Positions 38,062 to 49,681 of a stretch of DNA of 64,000 nucleotides are shown here, piece by piece (positions within the stretch are counted from its first letter, which is position 1; every line of letters starts with the position of its first letter). The translations under genes were made by a program, and so were the position numbers. Origin of the DNA: Siderastrea radians (lineage: Eukaryota; Cnidaria; Anthozoa; Scleractinia; Rhizangiidae); the NCBI GenBank assembly GCA_964017195.1, contig OZ024895.1:15383034-15447033 (forward strand), read 5' to 3'. Below the pieces are notes generated by a model. It was not told the origin of the DNA. It did no database searches and saw only the letters and a program-made list of their open reading frames with translations.

Positions 38062-41000
38062 CAATGAAACTTGATCGGTTCTGTGTGAATGCCGTCTTCC
38101 AATACCCAGCGTTAGTCGTAGTAAGCGCTCAACCCCAGCTTCTGCTGCTCGTAAGTGACAATCTGCCCGTCCCGCATCCTCAAACCTCTATTAGTTGCTA
38201 TGTCCTTGCTACCTTCCAAAGCTTTCTTGAAACGCTGCCAGGTTATCTCGTTTTGCTTCTTCGACACCCCTTTTGTGCTAAACTTCTTTTTTTTGCCCTC
38301 AGATTCGTCGACGAAATAACATTTTGAGCAGAGAGCAATCATTCTGCTGCCTTCAAACTCGAGTTTGAAGAGCCCAGGGGTCCGACTGCTCCACTTGTCC
38401 CAAGCTAACCACTCTTGCTTTTTTTGCCTCAAATTCTGTTTGCAGCTCTGGTTTAACGATTTCTTCCAACTTTTCTGCGCTGATTGCCATGTAATTGCTG
38501 TCTGTGTCCATCTGAATCAATTCGAAATCTCTTCTGTCAAAATACCTGTCAAGAAAGTCATAATAAAATTCAAGCATTCGAAGTTTAGCCAATTGATATA
38601 CAGCTATTCCTACCTGAAATGGTCTTCTGATTGTGATCCGAAGCTTTCGGCTTTCCAGCTCATACGCCTGCCCGATCTCGTCAAGATCACTAAAATATGA
38701 GCTTCGCAAGGCTCTGTCGACTACCTTCTCGTCTTTGGTGTAAATGGTGTTTTTTTGCCGCTCCAAGGCTTCGATGAGCTTCCCGTACCCACTATTTCCT
38801 AACAGTTTGAATACCTCGGCCAACAGAGCCTTGCTTTTTTCTTTATCTCCAGTTCTACGAGCTTCAGTAACTTGCTCCACAAACCAAGTGAATATTTTTG
38901 TTGGTTGGTAGTCAATAGTCCGATAAACATTTGTGATCACTGCTCCATGCTCAAGATACCATCTAAGTAGAGGAGCGTATAATAATATCTTCTTTGCAGA
39001 CAATGTTCCCACTAACTTCTTTCCGTCTCCGCGGTTCCGCTTCGTGTGTTTCAGGTAGTCAAGCATATGCTGCGGCACAGCTTTAACAGGAACCTCTTTG
39101 TTGTAGAAAAACGGGCACATTTCCTCAAACTTTGGGTGTAAGTGCTCAGGGATCTCTATATCAACTTCTGCAAATCCAAACCATTTTTCTTCTTTGAGCC
39201 TTTGTGTTAGTATGGGAGCGGCGGCTTCGTTATTGTAATGCACGACCCTTCCTTTTCCACAAGGCATGTCTCTAAGCATGGTTGACAAATACAAAGCATT
39301 GGCGTCGTAACCCACTATATTTTTGCAAAGACGAGATTCCGCTATTCGATGAGACCTTATCTTTGTAACTCCAACTTCATGGTATCTTGTGAAAACAAGG
39401 CTCGGTCCTCCGACAGCAGCTTCAACATCTCATACGCTTCTTTGCACGGGCTGTAAAGATCCGCGCCCCTCTCAACACATCCGCGGAGTAAGTAATGTAA
39501 ACTAACACCTGGGATACTTACAGCATCCTTCAAAATATCGATTCCTTTATCAGTATAGAAAGTACGCATCTTTTCAAAAGCCTCGAGGCCAGGAGCTACA
39601 TCGAGGTTATTATAGTAACGCAGCCAGTCTGCGAAGGTACACATTCCCTTTTCTTTGAACAAACGCTGGCACCCATCCCATTCATCCCGCGTGAGAACAT
39701 AACCACCCTTCAGCTTCGAATACCAATCCTCATATTTCGGAAGTCCGCGAAAATCAAGTTTTTCAGGTGTGTCAAACCATTCATACGGAAACCACGATTT
39801 TACAGTTTCGCATTCGTAGGCTTTCACCCATTTCTCATAACTTGTACCCGGACCCAAGTAGTTTATGATGTCGAGAAAGCGAAAGTTTTTAGTCAAAATG
39901 AACATAATTTTGTTTCCATTTTTTGCAACTCTTACTTTACCAGTTGTATCAGATAAACGTTCCGCGAAATGTTCTCTTATAAGATTCAAATCATATCGCC
40001 CGGAGTTAAACCCAAGAACTGGCACCTGATTACACCATTCTTCTATTTTGAGGCGCTGTGCTTTTGTGAGCATATTCATATCTTCAGGTATGAACACTGT
40101 TCTTACTTGGTCCCGAATGTTTTTCTCACGCCTCTCAAGTTCTTCCATAAACTTTTGAACCAAATTCGCCGGATCTTTTTCACAGATGTGAGTAGGTTCT
40201 CTTTCTAAAGTGTCACCTATGCTAACAGAAATTGGAACGTGTATGTTTTCGATAGTTAACATGCCTGTAGGTTCCTTCCTCAGATTTTTATCTCCGTATG
40301 CTTCAAAGTCATACAATATCGCGTGTGGATAACTTTGTATTTGAGTCTGTGGCAACTTAATATTTATTTCTCCTACTTCACAAGACCATGCTTCGATTAC
40401 ATGGTAGCCAGCAGCTCGAAGCTTTTGTGTACGTTCAACAGTTGCTTTAAATCTATCTTCTCGTGTTTGGTTATGATGAGTAATAATTCCATTTCGATCA
40501 TGAGGGTAGCATTTTCGACATCGATGCCAATGACATCCATGATATTGAAAAACAGTCTTTGTTTCATGGTTATAACCGTCTACAGGTGCACGCTCAACCC
40601 ATCTTTCACCTCCATGTCCACAGGTAGCGTGGTGAATGTGAATTTTATGAAGTGCTGCTTCTTGTTCAAGCCAGCGAACAGATTCTGGAGAAGATGAATG
40701 TTTTGGATAAAAAGCTTTCTCAAAAGCAGTCTGTGGTGCTTCAACTTTTTCGGCCGGACATTCAATTACCGTCTTCCCTTGCGCACACGTTTGGGTATGC
40801 CGTTGAAGGTTGCAAGCTTTAGTAAATCTTGAACGGCAATGAACACATGCATATTTTTTTGCAAGCTTTGAAATATCTTTTATAATAAAAGCATGCCCTT
40901 CGTAAATTCCAATTGTCAAAATATTTGTTAACTTAGCTGGTGGTTTCCTTCTAAGATGCCATACTATTTCACCAACCTCCATACGTTCAGGCTCAAAGAC

Positions 41001-41959
41001 ACAAATTCCCAACCAATCTGAAAAATTTCGTTTTTTATTAAAATGTTTTTCAACCTCATCAAGTTCATCTAAACATGTTTTTCGGCAATCTTGTGGAGTA
41101 GCAATGAGATTGAAAAAACTCTTAGCAAGTTCCCGTGCTGCCGTTGTACTTCGATCTGGTCTTGAACCGCGGTGTACCGCAATACATCGCCATAAACATA
41201 AGTTGTCTTTGTAAGTGTCTAAAGTCAGCATCGAACGGTTATGTGCAAGGTTACGCAGCCAATCTGGTAATGGTCCTGTATCTAAAAGTGGTTGACGATC
41301 AAATATGATTTTTTATATCAACATTGAAGTGGTTTTCAAAAACCCATTTTGTGTCCGGTCTATTTATGTTGTCAGGGTCCAGGCGTACCTTCTCCCGCTC
41401 ACTCAGCCATGTCTCCGCCTCAGAAAAACGTTCAAGCCAAGGCGAGCCAATGTTAGTGTACATCACCATTGACGAATCGTCTTCAATGTTGCGTAGCTGA
41501 TATGAAAAAATATGTCTTGAATAAAAAGATGTATGAACTTTATCTTGTATTTTTGTCCTAAAATCGGATGTAAGATCTCTTTCTAGTCCTCGAATGAAAC
41601 GACGCCCTCTTACCTCTTCTCCCTCATATTCGGTATTATTATATAAATCAAGAATCTCATTTTGATAGTTAGTTTGTAGCATTTCGGATGTTTTCTCGAG
41701 AAATTGGATCAAACTTTCTCAAAATTTCTTGTGTTTTTCTCCCCCTTCTACGAGGAGGAGCGGTCGGTTGAAAAGTTTTAGGAATTAAAGGTTTATCTAA
41801 ACTCTTCTCCACTTTCTCAGAAATAGGTTCATCCAATATGTTCTCAATAGTTTTTCGAACAGCAGGAGCATCCTCTGCAAGTAATTGCTCTAAAACTTGC
41901 AACGTTGCTGGATCAAGTTCTTTCAAAAGCTCTTCAATGTTTATATTAAACATAGACAT
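38058..41959 (-). pseudogene. Protein-primed family B DNA polymerase with endonuclease-like and zinc-finger N-terminus, broken
   Basis: Several open blocks in order form one gene: 41669-41959 and 41299-41712 (N-terminal region), 39357-41231, 38353-39315, 38112-38432 and a last stretch to 38058. Seen are a C2H2 finger (CVHCRSRF...HTQTC), a VSR-like nuclease block (VDGYNHETKTVFQYHGCHWH), exonuclease motifs (LYDFEAYGDK; GFNSGRYDLNL; YNNLDVAPG), polymerase motif A (YDANALYLSTM), motif B (KLLGNSGYGK) and motif C (MDTDSNYM). Breaks lie at ~41700, ~41300, ~39335 and ~38400, plus a TAA near 38113. It would replicate the element from its ends. Confidence 0.9.
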
Positions 41960-42031
41960 TGTAGTTTGGATATAACAAAGATATGATTCTTTAATTGAAA
42001 ATTTTTAATGTTGGGTGGTTTATTTCGGTTA

Positions 42032-42214
42032 AGTAGTATAGCAAGAGTCAGACCAATACTACCTGATTCTCAGAGGTTTATTTTCGAATTTTAAAGCCCC
42101 CACCATAATAAACAAGCGAGCAAAGGGAGCTTGTTTATTATGGTGGGGGGTTTAAAATTCGAAAATAAACCTCTGAGAATCAGGTGGTATTTGTCTGACT
42201 CTTGATGTACTACT
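42032..42214. repeat. Hairpin terminal repeat, right end of P2
   Basis: 183 bp; arms AGTAGTATAGCAAGAGTCAG... and complement ending GATGTACTACT. Loop and polarity as at the left end. The inner neighbour (minus strand) is TTAACCGAAATAAACCACCC. A few mismatches distinguish it from the left end, indicating an aged copy. Confidence 0.9.
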
Positions 42215-42339
42215 AGGGTAGAGGTGCAAACCGAGGTAGCGTACTTCAGGCAAGATAGAGTGTAAAGGTGGTCGAGATGGGGGATGTAAGCACATTGCGG
42301 CCGCAATCTAGGCAGTGGATTGGTAAAATTAAATGGTTA

Positions 42340-42650
42340 AAGATGTCCTACATCCCAAACGGCGGTGAACAGGGTGAAGAGTTGAAGCTGTTCACGGTCT
42401 TCGGGGAAAATAGATTGGGAATTAGCCTATCATGAAGTGTTAAATTATTTGCATCATTTGTTTGATCTTTTTCGAAGTTTGGATCACCTGGCAAACCATT
42501 CTTTCGACTGCAGAGGCGATTTCCACTAGCGAATTAGTTTTCAAAATATCCGCTTACTGAAACTCGACGTTCCTGCAAATATTTTTTTAAGTTCTGCCAC
42601 ATTCATGGCGTTGAAGTCGCTCTTATTCTTCTGTTTTGACATTTTGAACC
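42340..42650 (-). pseudogene. Second fragment of the multicopy gene seen at 13684
   Basis: The reverse complement of this segment matches 13684-13985 with small gaps, including the coding-like text around AGTTTCAGTAAGCGGATATT and GAAGACCGTGAACA. It starts ~125 bp outside P2. Stops in all frames. Confidence 0.6.
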
Positions 42651-43533
42651 TGGAACTATTCGAGCTTCAAAGACTTCAAGCGGTAATGGAAACATTATAT
42701 AGTAACAGGAACTTGAAATAGCGACTCGTAGTTTGTAGACGTGCAGTGACAGTTGTTTGAGTACCGGATGTCCGAACTTTCGAGGTTTGTTTACGTCAAA
42801 AATCGCGTGACACTACACGTGAAATCTAACGCCGAAAAGGTGAATTATTGATATTAGATAATCTAGGCGTAGAGGTCATGTTGGTGGGCTCTGGGTACCT
42901 TTCTCGTCCCCAGAACCCACGATCCTTTTGGTCTGCGCCAGTGATCGATCCCTGGCAACCTCGTCCCCAGGGTCTTCTCGCTTTTCAAAATGGCGGCGGC
43001 TCGGGAGAAGACCCTGGCACACAGCAGATCACGTGTCTCCAACGGGGATGGAGATGTATTCAAAATGGCGGCTAAGGCGACGAGATAGAGAAGATCTGGG
43101 TATGAGATCACGGCTGAGGCGAAATGAAACAAAATGGCGGACAGAGTAAAGCGAAGCTAAAAACATTTGTAAAGAAAAAGGCAAGTAAAAAACGATTTAG
43201 ACATGTGCGAGCATCAGAAATGCGGTAAAGAGATTCTTACTGTTCATACTCTCCATTTTTTGTTATCTTAAAGAGGCTCTGTTTATTTGCGTTTTGTGGT
43301 TATTGAAAAGGTGTACAAGTCATAAGCTTTAATAAGCTTCCTCGTCTATTATTGTAGTTTTGTATTAAATTGCAAAGTTTTCCCCTTACTGCGATTGTGC
43401 CCTGCAATCAAGGAATGTAGTAAGCATTAAAGAGCTACAAAGTGCGAATTAAAATAAAAGTACATAAAATGTGTAAATGAGCTTAATAGTAGTCAGTGTG
43501 AAGTTATCTCACAGGGGCTTTGAGCATTGAAGC
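42651..43533. other. Gene-free interval with short palindromic repeat
   Basis: No supported ORF. Around 42965-43015 the words AGGGTCTTCTCG and CGGGAGAAGACCCT form a short inverted repeat enclosing AAAATGGCGGCGG, and AAAATGGCGG recurs at ~43061 and ~43131; this looks like a small MITE-like repeat family. Confidence 0.45.
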
Positions 43534-44332
43534 ACAGGCTTACCATCCTCTGTTTGTGTGGTGGGATGTGCATTTATGATGGCTGTGTCGGTTTATCAAA
43601 TTAGCAAAACTAAAGCCGAAATTTAGGAGTTTTAAAACTGAGGAAAATGAAATAAAAACTCATAAAATTGCTGCCATGGTGTTTTGATTTGTGTTTCTGT
43701 GTTTATTTTGGCGATTTAAGGCTCGCGAAAACGATGTTTTCAAAATAACGGTCGGACTCGCTCAAAAGTAGAGAAAGAGAACAAGGCATGCAACCAGGTG
43801 ACCCGCAATTACACTACCCAGTTGAACATTTCGCCAAAAAAGTCGTATTTGCCCGATTCACTCACACAAAAAAATCTTAGCCCTCGAAAGAATAGTCTTC
43901 GAACAAAATTTTGGCCAAATTTGAGTTAGATTCGATCGCGGATAGACCTTTAGAATCGAGCCTAGACTTTTGAATACGACCGTCAATTTGCTTTCTCCCT
44001 ATGATCTGCAAGAAATCCGAACTCAAAGGAATTTGAAGAATGCATTTTTCCGTTAAAATTGAATTCGCGAGCGACAAGCTTCCGTCCCTGGCCTCCCTAC
44101 GCGAGACTTTTAGTCCGTGACAAAATCTTCTCTGTGGTCACCCAAGTAGCGAGTTTGACCGACAAAGGAACCCAGTTGAAAGACGCGCGATTTTTTAAAT
44201 TTCCCCTGCACGTAGACTGAGGGTCGCTGGGCGCAAAAATTCAAAACAAAACAAAATGGAAGACACGGACTCAGGCCAGCCTAAGGCCAAGAAGAAAAAG
44301 ACCGAAAAGGGAAATGAAAAACGGTGGTGGTA
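43534..44332. repeat. Left arm of a ~800-bp inverted repeat
   Basis: Matches 49682-50482 as its reverse complement at high identity over ~800 bp. Contains the short ORF start MEDTDSGQPKAKKKKTEK (44256) with a conserved ATG context, and on the other strand an open stretch with QIPLSSDFLQIIGRKQIDG (43877-44077). Arms this long suggest a foldback-type element or a recent inverted duplication. Confidence 0.85.
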
Positions 44333-45163
44333 CCAGAAAAGTTCAAGTACTTAGAATTCTTACATTTGTGGGGGAAGAAGACTGATTTTTTCAGGGTAAA
44401 GAATTCTGTGAGATGAAAATACATTTTCGAGCTTCTACTACATTGAACGGGAATAAACTACTCAACAATTCATTACCATGCCATTGATTACTTTCAGTAT
44501 TATTTCCTAAACCTAGCCACAGAGAAAATCCAAAAAGTTGAGTTATGGATCCCCTACTTTTCCAGCAGTTCGTTTTGATCAAATGTTTTCGTTGAAAAAA
44601 AATTTAATTCAATGTTCATTGATCGCCTTTGCTGTTTTGGTCAAAGTCCCTAAGGGCGCTGTTACAAAAAGCAATTTTTCTTCCAACTTGTCTCTCAATT
44701 TCAAAAGTTCCACCAAAATTTGCGAGTCTGACAAGATGTACGTAACATTGCCTAACATAGAACGGCACATATGTTAGTTTACAGTAACTCAGAATAAAGA
44801 AAATGTACGAGAACTGTTAAGTTAAATGTCACTTTGCCGTTTTCTATGGAACAGTGTGTGACAACAGGTCTCCTTGCTATACCTTCAGTTCGCGGGAAAA
44901 AAGACGCGATAGTCAGGAAATTTTGTGGGCTGAGCTGTGGTGAGCTGATCAATGAAGCCGCGTTTCAAGCTGATGTTCGGTTTATGATGTTCAGTTCAAT
45001 GCTAGTTTAACCTCCAAAATCTCATCGGAGGAAATTTTTTCTCCGGATTTTAACTCATAATTCTGTGTTAACCTTTCATGAAAACGGAAAAATGCAAGCC
45101 AGTTAAACGTAACGAAACGATTACGCATGATCTTAATAGCTGCTGTTGTTTGGCAATGGTAAA
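44333..45163. other. Spacer of the inverted repeat, left of the gypsy element
   Basis: No recognisable protein. Together with 49612-49681 it is the ~900-bp spacer that existed before the gypsy element inserted. Confidence 0.5.
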
Positions 45164-45323
45164 TGTCATAATGTGTTAAATTCTTTCGCTGCATGCTTTG
45201 ATGTAATTTATTCAGGCTCGAGGTAATTAGTTATTCGAAATGAAGTGTTATAGGACACTTTAAAAGACGTACGAACACAGCTAGGATCTCCACGAATTAA
45301 AGGTTCTTCTTTTGCCGTTTACC
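45164..45323 (+). repeat. 5' LTR of the gypsy element
   Basis: 160 bp, TGTCATAATGTGTTAAATTC to GCCGTTTACC. Short for gypsy. It carries AATTAAAGG, a possible polyadenylation or start-proximal signal. Confidence 0.85.
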
Positions 45324-45378
45324 TGGTGGTAGCGGGAGTTTAACTCTGTTCATCGTTTGACAACGTAAACCGTCTACG

Positions 45379-46095
45379 ATGCCAGGAGGTGAAGGAGATT
45401 CCGGTTCAAGCCTCGGTGCAACGGCTCAGCCGCAAACATCGCAATCAACAATGTTTCACCAGATCTTGCCGCCCCAGCATCTTGATCTGAAGACAACTGG
45501 TGAAATCGCCGAAAATTGGAAGTTATGGAAAGAGAAATACAACAATTATTTCGTTATTTCTCGATTGGAAAGAGAAAGTCCAGAGTATCAGCTCGCTATG
45601 TTCAAGCACGCAATCGGCGATGATGGTCTCAAGGTGATCAAAACCTTCAGTTACTCCGAAACGGAGAATGCGAACGACTGGCGTGTGGTTATGGGCAAGA
45701 TGGAAAAGCATTGCATCGGCGAAGTAAACGAGATTTATGAGAGATATTGTTTCAACAAGAGGGACAAGCTTCCAACGGAAACGGTCGACAATTTCGTCGC
45801 TGAGTTGAAAACCTTGGCAAAGACCTGCAACTTTTGTGATTGTTGACGCGATAGCCTCATACGCGATCGTATCGTTCTGGGAATTAAGAGCGAGCAAACC
45901 ACCAAAAAGCTTCTAAGGATGAGAGACCTCACCTTAAATAAATGTATTGATGTTTGTCGCAGTGAAGAGGTTACCGCAATGCAGATGAAGTCGCTCGCCG
46001 AGCCCGTTGACACCGTTAATCAGGTCAAGTCGAAGAAAACAAAATCGGATAAATCTTGGAAAGTCAAACATGGAATCGAAGAAGATCTCCTGTAA
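45379..46095 (+). pseudogene. Gypsy gag with one stop codon
   Basis: Starts MPGGEGDSGSSLGATAQPQT. The capsid-like core (ENWKLWKEKYNNYFVISRLE; KLPTETVDNFVAELKTLA) is typical of gypsy Gag. An in-frame TGA at 45844-45846 interrupts it, after which the same frame runs on (RDRIVLGIKSEQTTKKLL) to 46095. Pol opens in the +1 frame from 46007, with a 89-bp overlap suited to frameshifting. Confidence 0.8.
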
Positions 46096-49000
46096 GTTTT
46101 GTGGATATGAGCATATATTGGCAAGAAAGAAGTGCCCAGCGTGGGGAAAGACGTGCAATAAGTGCAAAGAAAAGAATCATTTTGCCAAGAAATGTACTAA
46201 GAGAGTACCTGTTTACAATATTGAAAGCGAAGAAGAGCCTGAAGAGATCAGTGTCGTGAGAATACAAGCTGTTAAAGAGAGGGCTGTATTTGCCGAGATG
46301 TTGGTTAAACAGCGACCAATTCGATTTCAAATAGATTGTGGTGCAAACGCGAACATTTTACCTCTCAGATATGCCGAAGGCGAGGAACTCGCTCCGTGTT
46401 CGCAAACTTTGGTTATGTGGAATGGTACTAAAGTAAAACCTGTTGGCACCTGTGCTTTGTTGGTCGTGAATCCCAGGAAAAATGAGAAGTTCAAGGTCAG
46501 ATTTGTGGTTGTTAAAGAAAATCTGACGCCTTTGCTTGGTTTAAACACGACGGAGAAGATGAAGCTGTTAACTATTCACAAAGAGAATTTCGTAAATGTT
46601 GTGGAGAATGTGAGTGGTGGCCTGATAGATAAGTACCCAGATGTTTTTGATAAGGGTCTTGGAACGATACCTGGAAAAGTGCATCTTCAAGTCCATCCTG
46701 GTTCTAAGCCTGTGATCCTCCCAGCAAGGAAAGTTCCTGTGTCTATTCGTGAGAAGTTTAAAGAGGAACTGCAAAGGCTGGAAAGTCTGAAGGTCATTGC
46801 TCCTGTTGACGAACCGACCGAGTGGGTTAGTCAGATTGTGGCTGCTGTTAAGAAGTCTGGTGAGCTGCGTGTTTGCATCGATCCGAAACCTCTCAATGAT
46901 GCTTTAAAGAGAGAACATTACCAAATTCCTGTTATTGATGATTTGTTGCCTGACCTCACAGATGCACGTGTGTTTACTAAGGCTGATTTAGCATCAGCTT
47001 TTTGGCATTTGGAGCTAGATCATGAATCTAGCATGCTCACAACCTTCGCTACGCCATATGGGTGATATCGTTGGCTTCGTTTACCCTTTGGTCTCAGCGT
47101 CTCAAGTGAAATATTTCAGAAGCGTCTCCACCAAGAGCTAGATGGTCCTCCCGGTGTTAAGTGCATTGCAGACGATGTTCTGATCCATGGCACGAACGAG
47201 GCCGATCATGACAGCAATTTGGAAGCGTTTATGAGCAGATGTCAACTGAAAGGCATCAAACTCAACAGTCAGAAGCTAGAGTTCAAGTGTGATGAAGCTC
47301 CATTCCATGGACACCTGCTAACCGCCGAGGGTCTAAAACCGGACCCTGAGAAAGTAAGGGCGATCGTTGAGATGCCACGCCCTGAGAAGCGAGATGACAT
47401 ACTGCGGCTAAATGGAATGGTTAACTATCTTAGTCGTTTTCTTCCTAATCTGTCTGATGTCATGAAACCTCTCCGTGATCTTACCCATAAAGATGCGGTA
47501 TGGTGTTGGGATGACCTGCAAGAAAAGGCATGGAATGATGTCAAGAATCTCATTGTATCTGCACCCGTTTTGGCGTACTACCAGCCCAGTGAAGTGCTTG
47601 AAATCCAGTGTGATAGCTGTCAGAGTGGGTTGGGCGCAGCATTTATGCAAAATGGGCACCACATTGCGTACGCCAGTAGAGCCTTAACAGAAACTGAATC
47701 ACGGTATGCGCAGATTGAGAAGGAGATGATGGCAATTGTTTTCTCAGTGGAGAAGTTCAATGATTACACGTTCGGCAGGAGGACTATCGTCCACACTGAT
47801 CATAAGCCTCTAGAATCGATCGTCAAGAAGCCACTTCATCGTGCTCCTAAGAGATTGCAAGGAATGATGATCCGTTTGCAGAAGTACGACTTAGAAGTCC
47901 GATACGAGCGAGGGAACAAAATGTTTCTGGCGGACACACTCTCCAGGGCGTATCTTCCATCGTGTACGCAAGTTGAGTCGGAATTTGAAACCATCAACAT
48001 GATGAACTATCTACCAATATCTGAAGCAAGGCTCCTGCAGATCCAGCGTGAAACAGAGAAGGACGAGTCCCTTCAAGCTTTAAAGGCCGTTATTCAGCAG
48101 GGCTGGCCTGAACACAAGAGTGCCCTGCCACCCGTTGTCTCTCCGTATTTCAACATGAGAGACGAAATGTCCGTTCAAGATGGGCTTATTTTCAAGGGAG
48201 AGAGAGTGGTGGTCCCGAAAGCTGCAAGAGGCGAACTACTCAGGAGAATTCACAACTCGCACCTGGGAGTTAATGGTTGCCTTAACAGAGCGCGCGAGTG
48301 TCTTTATTGGCCTGGTATGACAGGGGACATTAAGAATCATGTGTCAACCTGCGAAGCCTGTAGGGAATACGAGCGAAGCCAGACCAAGGAAACGCTCAAG
48401 AGTCACGAAACGCCAAGTCGGCCCTGGCAGTACGTTGCAGCTGACCTGTTTGAGTTAGAGGGAAAGAGCTACCTGGTGACGTCTGACTACTTCAGTGATT
48501 TCTTCGAACTTGATCACCTTAGAAGCACATCGTCCGTGTATGTAATCAAGAAGCTCAAAGCTCATTTTGCAAGGCACGGTATACCAGAACAGCTGGTCAC
48601 CGACAACGGACCACAGTTTACGTCTCGCGATTTCCTAAAATTCTCAAAAGAATGGGATTTTGATCATCGTACTAGCAGTCCTCGTCACAGTCAGTCCAAC
48701 GGCAAGGCAGATAGTGCCGTGAAGGAGGCAAAGAAGATCCTCGTGAAATGTAAGAAGGCTGGTTCTGATGCGTTTCTTGCTCTACTTGACCACAGGAATA
48801 CACCGCCTACGGGAATTCAGATCAGCCCGGCTCAGCGCCTTCTAAATAGAAGAACAAGAAGTCTTCTACCCATGTCTGCTGGTCTACTAAAGCCGTCTGT
48901 AGCTGATGAAGATACAACCCGTACCAAGCTTCGCCTGCGCCAGCAACAGCAAGCTCGTTATTACGACAGAGGCGCCCGCGACCTAGATCCTTTGGAGTGG

Positions 49001-49360
49001 CAGAAAGGCGTTGTTAAGAAGCGTTTGGACGAAAGGTCGTACGAAGTGGAGCTTCCCCAAGGAGTTCTTCGGAGAAACAGAGTTCATCTTAGGAGGACCA
49101 ACGAATCTGCTCCTACAGCACCGGACACCCAAGATGAGCAGTGTAACGAGCCACAGCCACAGCCACAGTCTCAAGATCCTGTGTCTGGAACCCGCGGGTT
49201 GCCGTCCCAAACTGCAACTGAAGCTCCGTCTCAAGGTGCTACTGTAGTTCAGCCACCCGCTACTCCTGTGGAAGCACCAGAGCTAAGAAGATCTCAGCGA
49301 GTCCGCCGAGCCCCAAAACACCTTGAGGACTTTGTTTTGGCCAAAGTGCCTAAGCATTGA
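46007..49360 (+). pseudogene. Gypsy pol: zinc knuckle, protease, RT, RNase H, integrase; one stop
   Basis: In order: Cys knuckle (CKFCGYEH... TCNKCKEKNHFAKKC), aspartic protease (FQIDCGANANILP), RT (LRVCIDPKPLN; TKADLASAFWHLEL; catalytic IADDVLIHG), RNase H (LEIQCDSCQSGLGAA; HTDHKPLE), integrase zinc finger (H...H...CEACREYE) and DDE core (ADLFELEG; VTDNGPQFTS). At the third acidic position the sequence is NGKADSAVKEA, aspartate where glutamate is usual. A single TGA at 47063-47065 splits the frame within RT. The C-terminal tail is proline/glutamine-rich. Confidence 0.9.
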
Positions 49361-49451
49361 ACTGTCTGAACTGTTGCAGCTTTAAGGACTCTTTTTTGTT
49401 GTTGTTTTTATTTGACGTATTTATTTTCTTTTTCTGTTATAAAAGAGAGGG

Positions 49452-49611
49452 TGTCATAATGTGTTAAATTCTTTCGCTGCATGCTTTGATGTAATTTATT
49501 CAGGCTCGAGGTAATTAGTTATTCGAAATGAAGTGTTATAGGACACTGTAAAAGACGTACGAACGCAGTTAGGATCTCCACGAATTAAAGGTTCTTCTTT
49601 TGCCGTTTACC
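49452..49611 (+). repeat. 3' LTR of the gypsy element
   Basis: 160 bp, nearly identical to the 5' LTR (about three differences near the centre). Preceded directly by the purine tract AAAAGAGAGGG. Confidence 0.85.
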
Positions 49612-49681
49612 ACGAATCTTATGCTGTTATTACAGTAAATGGCACACACACACACGATAAAGAAGAAAAAACAATTCAACA

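Larger units (their letters stand above)
20920..42214. mobile_element. Polinton/Maverick-like element P2, both ends present (~21.3 kb)
   Basis: Bounded by ~183-bp hairpin terminal repeats (20920-21103, 42032-42214) plus ~25 bp of further inverted repeat. It carries the Polinton core set: protein-primed PolB, retroviral-type integrase, adenain-like protease, packaging ATPase, major and minor capsid proteins, together with PLA2, zinc-ribbon, fibre and F-box-like genes. No matching 6-bp target duplication is obvious (GACGGT on the left, AGGGTA on the right). Many genes have frameshifts or stops, so the copy is probably dead. The segment at 22340-26840 looks non-Polinton and may be a later insertion. 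Confidence 0.92.
45164..49611 (+). mobile_element. Ty3/gypsy LTR retrotransposon
   Basis: Two 160-bp LTRs (45164-45323, 49452-49611) enclose gag and pol. A primer-binding-site candidate, TGGTGGTAGCGGGAG, follows the 5' LTR at 45324, and a polypurine tract (AAAAGAGAGGG) precedes the 3' LTR. LTRs start TGTCATA; their shared sequence ends GTTTACC, not the usual CA. About three differences between the LTRs suggest recent insertion. Protease-RT-RNase H-integrase order is of gypsy type. No clear target duplication was seen. Confidence 0.9.

Noticed and set aside
20920..42214. 6-bp target-site duplication of P2
   Set aside because: The flanks (GACGGT and AGGGTA) do not match in any sensible register.
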